Of a stretch of 30,118 bases of DNA, positions 22,466 through 30,118 are shown in pieces. The DNA comes from JBDUDK01 sp040002995 (GTDB lineage Bacteria; Actinomycetota; Acidimicrobiia; Acidimicrobiales; Ilumatobacteraceae). Position 1 is the stretch's first letter. Each line of letters begins with the position of its first letter. The DNA is taken from assembly GCA_040002995.1 (NCBI GenBank), contig JBDUDK010000084.1:1-30118 (forward strand), in the 5' to 3' direction. The position numbers and the translations under genes are program-made. The notes under the pieces are model-generated. The model saw only the letters and a program-made list of their open reading frames with translations. It had not been told where the DNA came from and made no database searches.

Positions 22466-25207
22466 TCAGCTGCGAGGAATCAGACGTTCCTCGAACGTTT
22501 CGATGATGTCGCCGGCTTTGAGGTCTTGGAAGTCGGAGAGGCCGATGCCGCATTCGAAACCCTCACGCACTTCACGCACGTCGTCCTTGAACCGTCGGAG
22601 CGATGTGATGGCGCCCTTCCAGATGACCACGCCGTCGCGCAAGAAGCGGACCTTGCTGCCTCGGGTGATCACGCCAGTCCGCACGGAGCACCCGGCGACG
22701 GCGCCGACACGCGGCACGCGGAAGACCTCGCGGACCTCGGCCTCGCCGGTGACGACCTCTTCGTATTCCGGCGCGAGCATGCCGACCATGGCGTTCTCGA
22801 TGTCTTCGAGCACCTGGTAGATGATTTCGTAGGTACGGACCTCGACGTCTTCGGCGTCGGCGAGTTCTCGGCTCTTACGATCGGGACGGACGTTGAATCC
22901 GATGATCGTGGCGTTGGTCGTGGCCGCGAGCGTGACGTCGTTCTCGGTGATGCCGCCGACTCCGCGATGCACGAACGCCAGCCTGACTTCGTCGCGCTCG
23001 AGCTTGCGCAGCGACTCGGTGAGCGCTTCGAGCGAACCCTGCACGTCGGCTTTGACGATCAGGTTCAGCGTCGCCGCCTCACCCCGTTGGATCTGGTCGA
23101 AGATGTCCTCGAGCTTCACGCCGAGATGTACGCGCGCATCGCCCCGTTGCTGCTTCAGGCGGATCCGTTGTTCGCGGGCCTCGCCGACGGTCTTGGCCGT
23201 GCGCAAATCGGGAGCGGCGCGGAACTCGTCGCCGGCGTTGGGCACGGCCGACAGGCCGAGGACCTGCACCGGGGTAGACGGGCCGGCCTCTTTCAACTGG
23301 TTGCCCTTGTCGTCGACCAAGGCCCGCACCGAACCCCAGGCATGGCCGGCCACGATCGGGTCACCCACCTTCAAGGTGCCCTTGTCGACAAGCACGGTGG
23401 CCACCGGGCCACGACCTGTATCGAGGTTGGCCTCGAGCACGACACCTTTGGCCCTGCCGTCGGGATTGGCGGTGAGCTCCTCGACGTCGGCGACGAGCAC
23501 GAGTTGCTCGAGCAGATCGTCGATGCCCAGATTCTGCAGCGCCGACATCTCGACCATGATCGTGTCGCCGCCCCACTGCTCGGGGATGAGGCCCTGCTCG
23601 GAGAGCTGCTGCATCACCCGCTGCGGGTCGGCGCCTTCCTTGTCGACCTTGTTGATGGCCACCACGATGGGCACGTCGGCCGCCGTGGCGTGACTGATGG
23701 CCTCGATGGTCTGGGGCATCACGCCGTCGTCGGCGGCGACCATCAACACCACGATGTCAGTGACCTGAGCGCCTCTCGCGCGCATCTTCGTGAACGCGGC
23801 GTGGCCCGGCGTATCGATGAACGTGATCAGACGGCCGTCTTTCACGGCCTGGTAAGCGCCGATGTGCTGCGTGATGCCACCTGCCTCGTCGGCGACAACG
23901 TTCGTGGTGCGGATGCGGTCGAGAAGCAGCGTCTTGCCGTGGTCGACGTGGCCCATCACGGTGATCACCGGCGGGCGAGGCGCCTGCTTTTCGGGGTCGT
24001 CGTCCTCGGTGTCGTCGAACAGGGCCTGGAGCTCCATCTCCTCTTGCTGACCCGGCTCGATCAGAAGCAGCTCGGCCCCAATCTCGAGCGCGTACAGCTC
24101 GATCTGGTCGTCGGTGAGCGACATGGTCGCGGTGACCATTTCGCCTTGTTGCAGCAGGAAACGCACGACGTCGGCCGCGGTGCGGTTGAGCTTGGGCCCG
24201 ACCTCTTGTGCGCTTGACCCCTTCTCGATGATGACGGTGCCCTCGGGAACGGGCGCGTCGCTCGCCGAGTAGGTGGTCATGAGCTGCGGCTCGAGCTCCT
24301 CCATATTGCGGCGGCGCTTGCTCCTGCTCTTGCGCGGGGCGCGTCGCTGGGAACTCGGGCGCCCTCCCCCACCGCCGGGCGGCGGGCCGCTCGGCGGGCC
24401 ACCGGGTCCGCGACCGCCGAAACCGGTGCCCGGTCCGCGGCCACCACCGGGACCACCGGCGGGACGCGGGCCGCCAAGCGAAGGACGTCCGCCACCGGCG
24501 CGAGGACCGGCACCGGGCCGCGCGCTGTAGGCACCCGCGCCGGGAGCACGCCCGGGCGGGGGAGGTATGGGCCGGCCGGAAGGCGACACCGGACGCGGCG
24601 GAGGCGGGATCGGACGGCCCGTGGACGACAGCGGGGGTCGCGGCGGCGGAGGCGGCGTCACCCGCGCCGCGGGGGCGGCGGGAGCAACCGGGCGCGCCGC
24701 ACTCGGCGGAGTGGTGGGCGCGATGCGCGCGGCAGGAACAGAAGGGGTGGGCGCCATGGGGGGTCGGGCGGCTACCACCGGTGGCACGACGCGGGCCACC
24801 GCTGGACGTTCCTCCGGGACCGGGCGACTGCGAACGACCCGCGCCGGTTCGACTTCCGCGGCGACCAACTCGGGTTCGGCCACGACGGGGACTTCGATGA
24901 CGGGGGTTTCCTCGACGACGACGACGGGCGTGTCTTCGACGACCGGGGCGACTTCTTCAACGACAGCCGTGGCCGCGGCGGCCGCCTTCTTGGTCGGCTT
25001 CTTGACCTTGGCGGGTTCCTCGGGCTGGTGCTCGCGCACGAGTCCGTCGCGCTCGGCGCGACGGCGGACGCGGTCAGCTTGCGCCTCCTCGATGCTCGAG
25101 GAGTGGCTCTTCACCCCGATGCCGAGCGCGAGACAAAGGTCGAGGGCCTCTTTGTTGGCGAGCCCGAGTTCCTTCGCCAGCTCGTGCAGCCGGATCTTTC
25201 CTGCCAC
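22466..25207 (-). CDS. infB: Translation initiation factor IF-2
   Basis: This protein has 913 residues. It brings initiator tRNA to the ribosome using GTP. The N-terminal IF2N motif (IRLHELAKELGLANKEALDLCLALGIGVKSHSSSI) is at 5-40. A long Pro/Ala/Gly/Arg-rich linker covers about 70-310, followed by a basic stretch RRAPRKSRSKRRR and a second IF2N motif. The GTPase P-loop GHVDHGKT is at 419-426, with DTPGH and NKVD after it. Domains II, III and IV complete the protein. The GTG at 25207 gives the expected N-terminus, although no strong ribosome binding site is visible. It lies 64 bases after ylxR. Confidence 0.98.
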   Translation of the reverse strand: MAGKIRLHELAKELGLANKEALDLCLALGIGVKSHSSSIEEAQADRVRRRAERDGLVREHQPEEPAKVKKPTKKAAAAATAVVEEVAPVVEDTPVVVVEETPVIEVPVVAEPELVAAEVEPARVVRSRPVPEERPAVARVVPPVVAARPPMAPTPSVPAARIAPTTPPSAARPVAPAAPAARVTPPPPPRPPLSSTGRPIPPPPRPVSPSGRPIPPPPGRAPGAGAYSARPGAGPRAGGGRPSLGGPRPAGGPGGGRGPGTGFGGRGPGGPPSGPPPGGGGGRPSSQRRAPRKSRSKRRRNMEELEPQLMTTYSASDAPVPEGTVIIEKGSSAQEVGPKLNRTAADVVRFLLQQGEMVTATMSLTDDQIELYALEIGAELLLIEPGQQEEMELQALFDDTEDDDPEKQAPRPPVITVMGHVDHGKTLLLDRIRTTNVVADEAGGITQHIGAYQAVKDGRLITFIDTPGHAAFTKMRARGAQVTDIVVLMVAADDGVMPQTIEAISHATAADVPIVVAINKVDKEGADPQRVMQQLSEQGLIPEQWGGDTIMVEMSALQNLGIDDLLEQLVLVADVEELTANPDGRAKGVVLEANLDTGRGPVATVLVDKGTLKVGDPIVAGHAWGSVRALVDDKGNQLKEAGPSTPVQVLGLSAVPNAGDEFRAAPDLRTAKTVGEAREQRIRLKQQRGDARVHLGVKLEDIFDQIQRGEAATLNLIVKADVQGSLEALTESLRKLERDEVRLAFVHRGVGGITENDVTLAATTNATIIGFNVRPDRKSRELADAEDVEVRTYEIIYQVLEDIENAMVGMLAPEYEEVVTGEAEVREVFRVPRVGAVAGCSVRTGVITRGSKVRFLRDGVVIWKGAITSLRRFKDDVREVREGFECGIGLSDFQDLKAGDIIETFEERLIPRS

Positions 25208-25229
25208 GTTGGGGGTTCAGCCTTTCGTC

Positions 25230-25249
25230 ATTACTGGGAATTACTGGGT
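25230..25249. repeat. 10-bp tandem duplication in the infB leader
   Basis: ATTACTGGGA and ATTACTGGGT lie side by side in the 64-base gap between ylxR and infB. The rest of the gap shows no clear promoter or terminator. Confidence 0.8.
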
Positions 25250-25271
25250 CGTCCGTAACTGCGCGCCCGCG

Positions 25272-25583
25272 TCAATAGACACGTGCGACGCCGTAGTCTC
25301 GCACGTCGGGTGTCTCGGCCACGAAAACTACCGAGCGCACTCGCTGCGCGTCGTCGCTGCTCACGGGCGCCCTCAACGCATGGGTCAAGGCGTTCTTGGC
25401 GACCGCGCGATCGAAGCAGGCACTGGTGGCGGCGCACACCCATGCGCCTCTCCCGTGAGCCTGACGGCCCGTCGTGAGCTGCCCACCTGCATCGATCGCG
25501 AGCCGGAGAAGCATATCGGGGGCATAGCGCCGACGGCACCCGACGCACATGCGTATGGGGCCATCGCGACGGGGTTCAGGCAC
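25272..25583 (-). CDS. YlxR/RnpM-family RNA-binding protein
   Basis: This protein has 103 residues. RMCVGCRRRYAPDMLLRLAID and GRGAWVCAATSACFDRAVAKNAL are the two halves of the YlxR (DUF448) fold. The family lies between nusA and infB in many bacteria, and YlxR/RnpM has been reported to modulate RNase P. The last ~25 residues extend past the fold. The GTG at 25583 has GGAG four bases upstream and overlaps the nusA end by eight bases, so the two are coupled. Confidence 0.94.
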   Translation of the reverse strand: MPEPRRDGPIRMCVGCRRRYAPDMLLRLAIDAGGQLTTGRQAHGRGAWVCAATSACFDRAVAKNALTHALRAPVSSDDAQRVRSVVFVAETPDVRDYGVARVY

Positions 25584-26739
25584 TCGGCTCCGGTGTCTGG
25601 GTCTCCGGTGTTTGGGGGGCCGGTGACTCGTCCTTCTCGTCGCCGGGCTCCGCGCCCCACGCGTCCGCGGTCATCGCGTCGCCACCTTCGGCGGAGTGCC
25701 ATTCAAGCTCGCCCGTGTCGGGGTTGGTGACCCACTCGCCCTCGGCCCAGTCCTGATCGCTGTAGGCCTCCTCCTCGGCGAGCTGGCTTTCGCTCTTGAT
25801 GTCGACGCGCCACCCGGTGAGCCGCGCCGCGAGCCGTGCATTCTGCCCTTCCTTGCCGATGGCGAGCGACAGCTGGAAGTCGGGCACGATGACTTCGGCA
25901 ATGCCCGTGTCGTCGTGCATGCGCACTTCTTTCACCTTCGCCGGCGACAGCGCCTTGGCCACGAAGTCGGCGGCATCCTCCGAGAACGGGACGATGTCGA
26001 TCTTTTCGCCCCGAAGCTCGTTGACCACCATGCGCACGCGTGCGCCGCGCGCGCCGACGCACGCTCCCACCGGGTCGACGTTGTGATCGTTCGACCAGAC
26101 CGCGATCTTCGTGCGGTGGCCGGGCTCGCGTGCGCAGGCCTTCAGCTCGACGACCCCGTCGGCGATCTCGGGCACCTCGAGCTCGAAGAGCCGCTTGATC
26201 AGACCCGGATGGGTTCGGCTCACGACGATCTGGGGGCCCTTGTTTGTGCGCCGTACCTCGACGATGTAGGCCTTCAGACGCGCGCCGGGCTCCGGCCGCT
26301 CGTAGGGCACCTGTTCGGCCTGCGGGAGCAGAGCCTCGACCTTGCCCAGATCGAGCAGCGTGTAGCGATGATCGCTCTGCTGGATGATGCCCGTGACGAT
26401 GTCGCCCTCCCGACCGGCGTACTCCTCGTACTTCCGCTCGCGCTCGACCTCGCGAATGCGCTGCGTCATCACCTGCCGGAACGTCTGCGCGGCGATACGA
26501 CCAAAGTCCTTGGGCGTGTCGACCCGTCGGTTGATCCAGTTGAGCTCCTCGTCGATGTCGTAGGCGATGACGATCACCTCGGCCGTGTCCGGATCGATCT
26601 CGACCTCGGCCTCCTCCGCGGCGCCCGGCATCCGCTTATAAGCCGATGCCAGCGCATCGGCCAGTGCCTGCAGGAGGTCGTCGATGTTCATGCTGCGCGC
26701 CTCGGCGAGCGTGCGCACGGCCTCCATATCGATTTTCAT
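25576..26739 (-). CDS. nusA: Transcription termination/antitermination factor NusA
   Basis: This protein has 387 residues, the short actinobacterial form. The N-terminal RNA polymerase-binding domain (about 1-125) contains LADALASAYKRMPGA and WINRRVDTPKDFGRIAAQTFRQVMTQRIREVER. An S1 domain follows (REGDIVTGIIQQSDHRYTLLDLGKVEALLPQ), then two KH domains (DPVGACVGARGARVRMVVNELRGEKIDI and LSLAIGKEGQNARLAARLTGWRVDI). The acidic tail (about 345-387, many Glu/Asp/Thr/Pro) replaces the C-terminal repeats of proteobacterial NusA. The ATG at 26739 overlaps the rimP stop (ATGA). Confidence 0.98.
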   Translation of the reverse strand: MKIDMEAVRTLAEARSMNIDDLLQALADALASAYKRMPGAAEEAEVEIDPDTAEVIVIAYDIDEELNWINRRVDTPKDFGRIAAQTFRQVMTQRIREVERERKYEEYAGREGDIVTGIIQQSDHRYTLLDLGKVEALLPQAEQVPYERPEPGARLKAYIVEVRRTNKGPQIVVSRTHPGLIKRLFELEVPEIADGVVELKACAREPGHRTKIAVWSNDHNVDPVGACVGARGARVRMVVNELRGEKIDIVPFSEDAADFVAKALSPAKVKEVRMHDDTGIAEVIVPDFQLSLAIGKEGQNARLAARLTGWRVDIKSESQLAEEEAYSDQDWAEGEWVTNPDTGELEWHSAEGGDAMTADAWGAEPGDEKDESPAPQTPETQTPEPSA

Positions 26740-27275
26740 GTCGCTGCCTTCCTCGTCGTCGCCGGCGCAGCGCCAGAACGGCGTGACTTGCCGGGCTTGG
26801 GATTCGTCGCCGCTGGGCCCCACACGAAAACTGTGCGTGCTCGCTCGATGTCGCCGTAGTGCAGGATTCTCTCCTGATCGCCCTCATCGAGGCGCACGGT
26901 GATGCTCTTGTCGTCGGCCGTCACCAACGTGCCGTGGGCTCTGCGGTCACCCTCGACCTGCGGGTGGGTCCGCACGCTTATGGTGGCGCCGACGGCACCG
27001 CGGAAGTGGGTGGGGGTGCGCAGCGGCCGTTCGAGGCCGGGGCTCGTGACCTCCAGTGTGTAGTGACCGGGGAACGGGTCGAGATGGTCGAGCTCGCGCG
27101 ACACCATCCGCGTGACGTCGGCGATGGCCTCGAGATCAACCCCTCCGTCACGATCAATCGTGACGCGCAGGATCCCCCCGGCATGCTCGAGGTCGTACAC
27201 CTCGAGCCCGAGGTCGGCCGCGACCTGCTCCACAAAGGGTCGTACTTTCTCGACGATCGTGCCCTGGGGGCTCAC
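26736..27275 (-). CDS. rimP: Ribosome maturation factor RimP
   Basis: This protein has 179 residues. It assists small-subunit assembly. The N-terminal domain reads VRPFVEQVAADLGLEVYDLEHAGGILRVTIDRDGGVDLEAIADVTRMVSRELD, with the conserved YTLEVTSPGLERPLRTPTHF following. The tail (about 150-179) is basic and rich in Pro/Ala/Thr, an extension beyond the fold. GTG 27275 is preceded by GAGGAGG at eight bases; an ATG at 27347 lacks such support. It is the first gene of the rimP-nusA-ylxR-infB run and starts after the proS terminator. Confidence 0.96.
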   Translation of the reverse strand: MSPQGTIVEKVRPFVEQVAADLGLEVYDLEHAGGILRVTIDRDGGVDLEAIADVTRMVSRELDHLDPFPGHYTLEVTSPGLERPLRTPTHFRGAVGATISVRTHPQVEGDRRAHGTLVTADDKSITVRLDEGDQERILHYGDIERARTVFVWGPAATNPKPGKSRRSGAAPATTRKAAT

Positions 27276-27334
27276 CGGCTGGCCTCCTCTCTCTGCGATC
27301 TCGGTAACGAATGATCTGGCTCTCCACGAAACGA

Positions 27335-27359
27335 AGGGCGTGGGCAACGCCCACGCCCT
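27335..27359 (-). terminator. Intrinsic terminator after proS
   Basis: AGGGCGTGGGC, three bases, GCCCACGCCCT is a perfect 11-bp stem. On the minus strand it is followed by a T-containing tail (TCGTTTCGT). It stands 36 bases after the proS stop and about 60 before rimP, so it separates the two transcripts. Confidence 0.8.
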
Positions 27360-27395
27360 CGGACTGATCCGAACGAAGCGCGTAGATCATATCCG

Positions 27396-28808
27396 TCAGT
27401 AGGCCTTGGCCACGAGGGCGACGGTGCCCTTCTGGTCCTCGCTGGTCGGCATCTGCCCGTCGGGCAGGTGGAGGCACCGCACCGTGATGCCTTGCTCGCG
27501 CAGGCGCGTCTCGCCGTCGACCCCGATCGACGACCACGGCAACCGGGCGAATCCGTCGGTGGCGGCCGCCGCCGCATCGTCAACGTTGGTGACGTCGATC
27601 GTGCGGCCGTCACGGGCGGCGGTCGCTTCGGCGAGAAGGTCGGCCTGAATCTGTTCCAGTAATGCGGAGACGCCGGAGGCGAGACCCGCAATGCGGGCCT
27701 GGGTTTTGTCGGACCGGTCGCGGCGGACGACGGTGACCTCACCGTTGGCCAGGTCGCGCGGGCCCACCTCGACGCGGAGCGGCACGCCCTTCAGCTCCCA
27801 GTCGACCGCGCGTCGCCCGAAAGCCACCTCGACGCGGGCGTCGAGTTCGGCGCGAACACCGAGCGCCTTCAAATCAGCGTGCAACTGCGCGCCCGCTTCG
27901 GCGGCACCGTCCTCGCCCCTGACGACGAGCACGACCACCTGCGTGGGCGCCAGCCGAGGCGGGACCCGCAATCCGGCGTCGTCGCCGTGGGCCATGATCA
28001 GCCCGCCCACCATCCGCGTGCTCGAGCCCCAGCTCGTCTGCCACACATACTCGAGCGCCCCCGACTCGGCGGTGAACTGCGTGCCGAACGCCTTGGCGAA
28101 GTTCTGCCCGAGCTCGTGGCTCGTGCCCATCTGCAACGCCTTGCCGTCACCCATCATCGCTTCACAGGTCAACGTGTTGATCGCGCCGGGAAACCGTTCG
28201 CGTGAAGTCTTGCGACCCGGCACGACCGGGATCGCGAGAACGTTGACCATGAAGTCGGTATAGACGTCCCAGAGGATCGTCTCCGCGTAGGCCCGGGCGT
28301 CTTCCTCGGTGGCGTGACAGGTATGTCCCTCCTGCCAAAGGAACTCGGTCGTCCGCAGGAACAAGCGGGGACGAAGTTCCCAGCGCACAACGTTGGCCCA
28401 CTGGTTGAGGAGGAGCGGTAGATCGCGGTAGCTCTGCACCCACTTCGAGAAGTAGGTGTTGATGATCGTCTCGCTCGTGGGCCGCACGACCACGGGTTCC
28501 TCGAGCTCTTTGCCGCCGCCGTGGGTAACGACGGCGAGCTCCGGCGCGAAGCCCTCGACGTGTTCGGCCTCACGGTTTAGGAAACTCATCGGGATGAAGA
28601 GCGGGAAGTACGCGTTCTGCGCTCCGACTGCTTTGATGCGCTCGTCCATTGCCGCTTGCATCCGCTCCCAGATGGCGTAGCCGTACGGGAGGATCACCAT
28701 CGTGCCGCGAACCGGTCCGTTGTCGGCCATCGCCGCCTTCGTCACGATGTCTTGGTACCACCGCGGGAAATCCGTGGCCCGAGGGGTCAACACCGGCGCT
28801 TTTGCCAT
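27396..28808 (-). CDS. proS: Prolyl-tRNA synthetase, archaeal/eukaryotic type
   Basis: This protein has 470 residues. It charges tRNA-Pro. Class II motifs are present: motif 2 in RPTSETIINTYFSKWVQSYRDLPLLLNQWANVVRWE and RTTEFLWQEGHTCHAT, and motif 3 in TSWGSSTRMVGGLIMAHGDD. It lacks the editing insertion of the classic bacterial ProS. It ends in the Lys-Ala-Tyr typical of the archaeal/eukaryotic-like ProS type 3, which some bacteria use. The ATG at 28808 has no ribosome binding site; TAGCGT ends eight bases upstream, so its own near-leaderless transcript is possible despite being 22 bases after the phosphorylase gene. Confidence 0.97.
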   Translation of the reverse strand: MAKAPVLTPRATDFPRWYQDIVTKAAMADNGPVRGTMVILPYGYAIWERMQAAMDERIKAVGAQNAYFPLFIPMSFLNREAEHVEGFAPELAVVTHGGGKELEEPVVVRPTSETIINTYFSKWVQSYRDLPLLLNQWANVVRWELRPRLFLRTTEFLWQEGHTCHATEEDARAYAETILWDVYTDFMVNVLAIPVVPGRKTSRERFPGAINTLTCEAMMGDGKALQMGTSHELGQNFAKAFGTQFTAESGALEYVWQTSWGSSTRMVGGLIMAHGDDAGLRVPPRLAPTQVVVLVVRGEDGAAEAGAQLHADLKALGVRAELDARVEVAFGRRAVDWELKGVPLRVEVGPRDLANGEVTVVRRDRSDKTQARIAGLASGVSALLEQIQADLLAEATAARDGRTIDVTNVDDAAAAATDGFARLPWSSIGVDGETRLREQGITVRCLHLPDGQMPTSEDQKGTVALVAKAY

Positions 28809-28816
28809 GGCGAGGC

Positions 28817-28822
28817 ACGCTA
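28817..28822 (-). promoter_or_regulatory. Possible -10 element of proS
   Basis: On the minus strand TAGCGT (TANNNT) ends eight bases before the proS ATG at 28808. The same hexamer stands before ribF. No ribosome binding site is present. Confidence 0.4.
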
Positions 28823-28830
28823 GTGGCGGG

Positions 28831-29592
28831 TCAAAGGCGCAGGACGGCTCCTAACGCCAGCTCGAAGAGGCTCGCCCGCACGCTTCCTTGCGTATCCCAG
28901 TCGCGGTAGTCCCACTCCGGGGCAGACATGTCGTCGCCGCAATAGAGCATCTGGCCGAGTGTGATCCCGCGGAACGCCGCGACGGCGAACAACGCGGCCG
29001 CCTCCATTTCGACGGTGAGACAGCCCTCTTGCACGCGCCGTTCAACCTTGCCTCGTGTCTCGCGAAACAGTCCGTCGGTGGTCCAGGTGCGGCCTTGCTC
29101 GTGGGGAACTCCCTTGGTCTCGAGCTCAGCCACGATCGCGGCCACCGCGACACTCGACGGCTCGACGTACCGGCCCGGCTCCAAGTAGTGAAACGACGTG
29201 CCCTCGTCGCGTAGCGCCGAAGTGGGCACCACCACATGGCCAACAGCAAACCCGGGCACCAGCTGGCCCGCGCCGCCGCAGACGACGATCTTCGCGCCCC
29301 CGAGGCCGATTACGGCTTCGAGGCAACACGCGGCCAGCGGCGCGCCCACTCCGGGATTGAACACCGCGACCTCGACACCGTCGCGCTCGATCACCCAGAT
29401 CGGGTGGGCGCCGTGCTCGACGGGGATCCGGTAGGCCGGTTCGAGACCGACGCTGACCGCGGCGATTACATCGTGAAAGAAGCAACCCACTACGCGCTCG
29501 GGTATGGAGACCTTCGCGAAGTACGTCCGCGGCTCGAGAACCGCCCGCCGGTCGGCATCGAATTCGGTGAGCGCGACGAGCGACGGGTCCAC
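28831..29592 (-). CDS. Purine/uridine phosphorylase-family protein
   Basis: This protein has 253 residues. The PNP/UDP phosphorylase fold is shown by VAVFNPGVGAPLAACCLEAVIGLGGAKIVVCGGAGQL and the nucleoside-binding signature CLTVEMEAAALFAVAAFRG. Such enzymes split nucleosides with phosphate to a base and ribose 1-phosphate. Which nucleoside is used cannot be told; uridine-type enzymes are closest in outline. I placed the start at the GTG at 29592, four bases after the ispG stop. No ribosome binding site is evident, so it probably depends on coupling. It lies 22 bases before proS. Confidence 0.85.
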   Translation of the reverse strand: MDPSLVALTEFDADRRAVLEPRTYFAKVSIPERVVGCFFHDVIAAVSVGLEPAYRIPVEHGAHPIWVIERDGVEVAVFNPGVGAPLAACCLEAVIGLGGAKIVVCGGAGQLVPGFAVGHVVVPTSALRDEGTSFHYLEPGRYVEPSSVAVAAIVAELETKGVPHEQGRTWTTDGLFRETRGKVERRVQEGCLTVEMEAAALFAVAAFRGITLGQMLYCGDDMSAPEWDYRDWDTQGSVRASLFELALGAVLRL

Positions 29593-29596
29593 CGTT

Positions 29597-30118
29597 TTAG
29601 GAGTCGACGCGTTTGCGGATCTCGACGATGCGCTCGTCGGCATGGTTGGCGTCGGTGCCCTTATCGGCGAGGAGCCGATCGCGGTCGCGCTTGGCCTCTC
29701 GCTCGGCCTTGACGGTGTCGGCCCGGGCGATGGCGGCATCAGTGCCGTGGGCGTGGATGAACTCCGCCCATTCGACGAGGGTGGCGACCATTTCGTCCTC
29801 GGGCACGACGGCCACGTTGCGGCCCTTCACGAACAGATGGCCGCGATGCGAGCCGGCGGCGATGCCGAGATCGGCGTCGCGTGCCTCACCCGGGCCGTTT
29901 ACAACGCAACCCATCACAGCGACCTGAAGCGGAATCTCGCGATCGCCGAACGCTTCTTGGGCTCTGCGGGCCACATCGATCACGTCGATCTCGGCCCGGC
30001 CGCAGCTCGGGCAGGCGATCAGATCGATGTTCTTGCGCTGGCGCAGGCCGAGCGCCTCGAGCAGTTGGCGACCGGCGCGGGCCTCCTCGACCGGGTCGGC
30101 GGTGAGCGAGTAGCGGAT
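29597..30118 (-). CDS. ispG: 4-hydroxy-3-methylbut-2-enyl diphosphate synthase, 5' end beyond the window
   Basis: Only the C-terminal 173 residues are inside the window; the frame is open to the right edge. It reduces MEcPP to HMBPP in the MEP isoprenoid pathway and carries a 4Fe-4S cluster. The cluster cysteines are visible in ACPSCGR and MGCVVNGPGEA. YSLTADPVEEARAGRQLLEALGLRQ is also typical. After the conserved KGRNVAVVPEDEMVATLVEWAEFI a charged, probably coiled-coil tail of about 50 residues follows (AIARADTVKAEREAKRDRDRLL and on), longer than in the usual protein. A nucleoside phosphorylase follows after four bases. Confidence 0.95.
   Translation of the reverse strand: MRYSLTADPVEEARAGRQLLEALGLRQRKNIDLIACPSCGRAEIDVIDVARRAQEAFGDREIPLQVAVMGCVVNGPGEARDADLGIAAGSHRGHLFVKGRNVAVVPEDEMVATLVEWAEFIHAHGTDAAIARADTVKAEREAKRDRDRLLADKGTDANHADERIVEIRKRVDS

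Noticed and set aside
22238..24217. A 659-residue open frame antisense to infB
   Set aside because: It lies opposite a certain gene and shows His/Asp/Val-rich composition typical of reversed GC-rich codons. No domain is recognisable.

Overview
The window looks like a piece of chromosome from a high-GC actinobacterium, possibly Acidimicrobiia. The evidence is GC-rich coding, many GTG and TTG starts, an F420-type luciferase-like oxidoreductase, an archaeal/eukaryotic-type ProS, and the order rpsO-pnp-M16 protease with dapB nearby. The lineage is inferred, not proven. There are 34 genes packed with short gaps. No stretch over 300 bases lacks a gene. I see no tRNA, rRNA, CRISPR array, insertion sequence or prophage gene.

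Left part (1-5005, all minus strand): a diiron ferritin-like protein (cut by the window edge) follows a TetR regulator whose promoter carries a clear palindrome. A second TetR gene ends in a 14-bp tandem repeat. Next come a membrane anti-sigma-like protein and an ECF-type sigma factor gene interrupted by an in-frame TAA, then a fatty acyl-CoA ligase.

Middle part (5085-14890, both strands): mostly small metabolic and membrane genes. These are a DedA/VTT-like membrane protein, a DUF4388 protein, a LysE-type exporter, a LOG-family enzyme, a YdfG-like short-chain dehydrogenase coupled to a DapA-fold aldolase lacking key DapA residues, dapB with a small helical protein, an F420 oxidoreductase coupled to a family 4 glycosidase, an amidohydrolase, a cytoplasmic HtrA-like protease and a HxlR regulator. 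Several neighbours overlap tail to tail.

Right part (14877-30118, nearly all minus strand): the housekeeping block. In transcription order it holds ispG (partial), a nucleoside phosphorylase, proS with a terminator, rimP-nusA-ylxR-infB-DUF503-rbfA-truB-ribF, then rpsO-pnp-M16 protease. It links isoprenoid precursor synthesis, proline charging, transcription elongation, ribosome maturation, translation initiation, flavin synthesis and RNA turnover. A DUF4328 membrane protein is inserted on the opposite strand between truB and ribF.

I found no convincing new defence or mobile system. The items most worth checking are the stop codon inside the sigma gene, a group of genes that appear to be transcribed leaderless, the long hairpin between rpsO and pnp, the atypical DapA-fold enzyme, and the perfect 18-bp inverted repeat before the HxlR gene.
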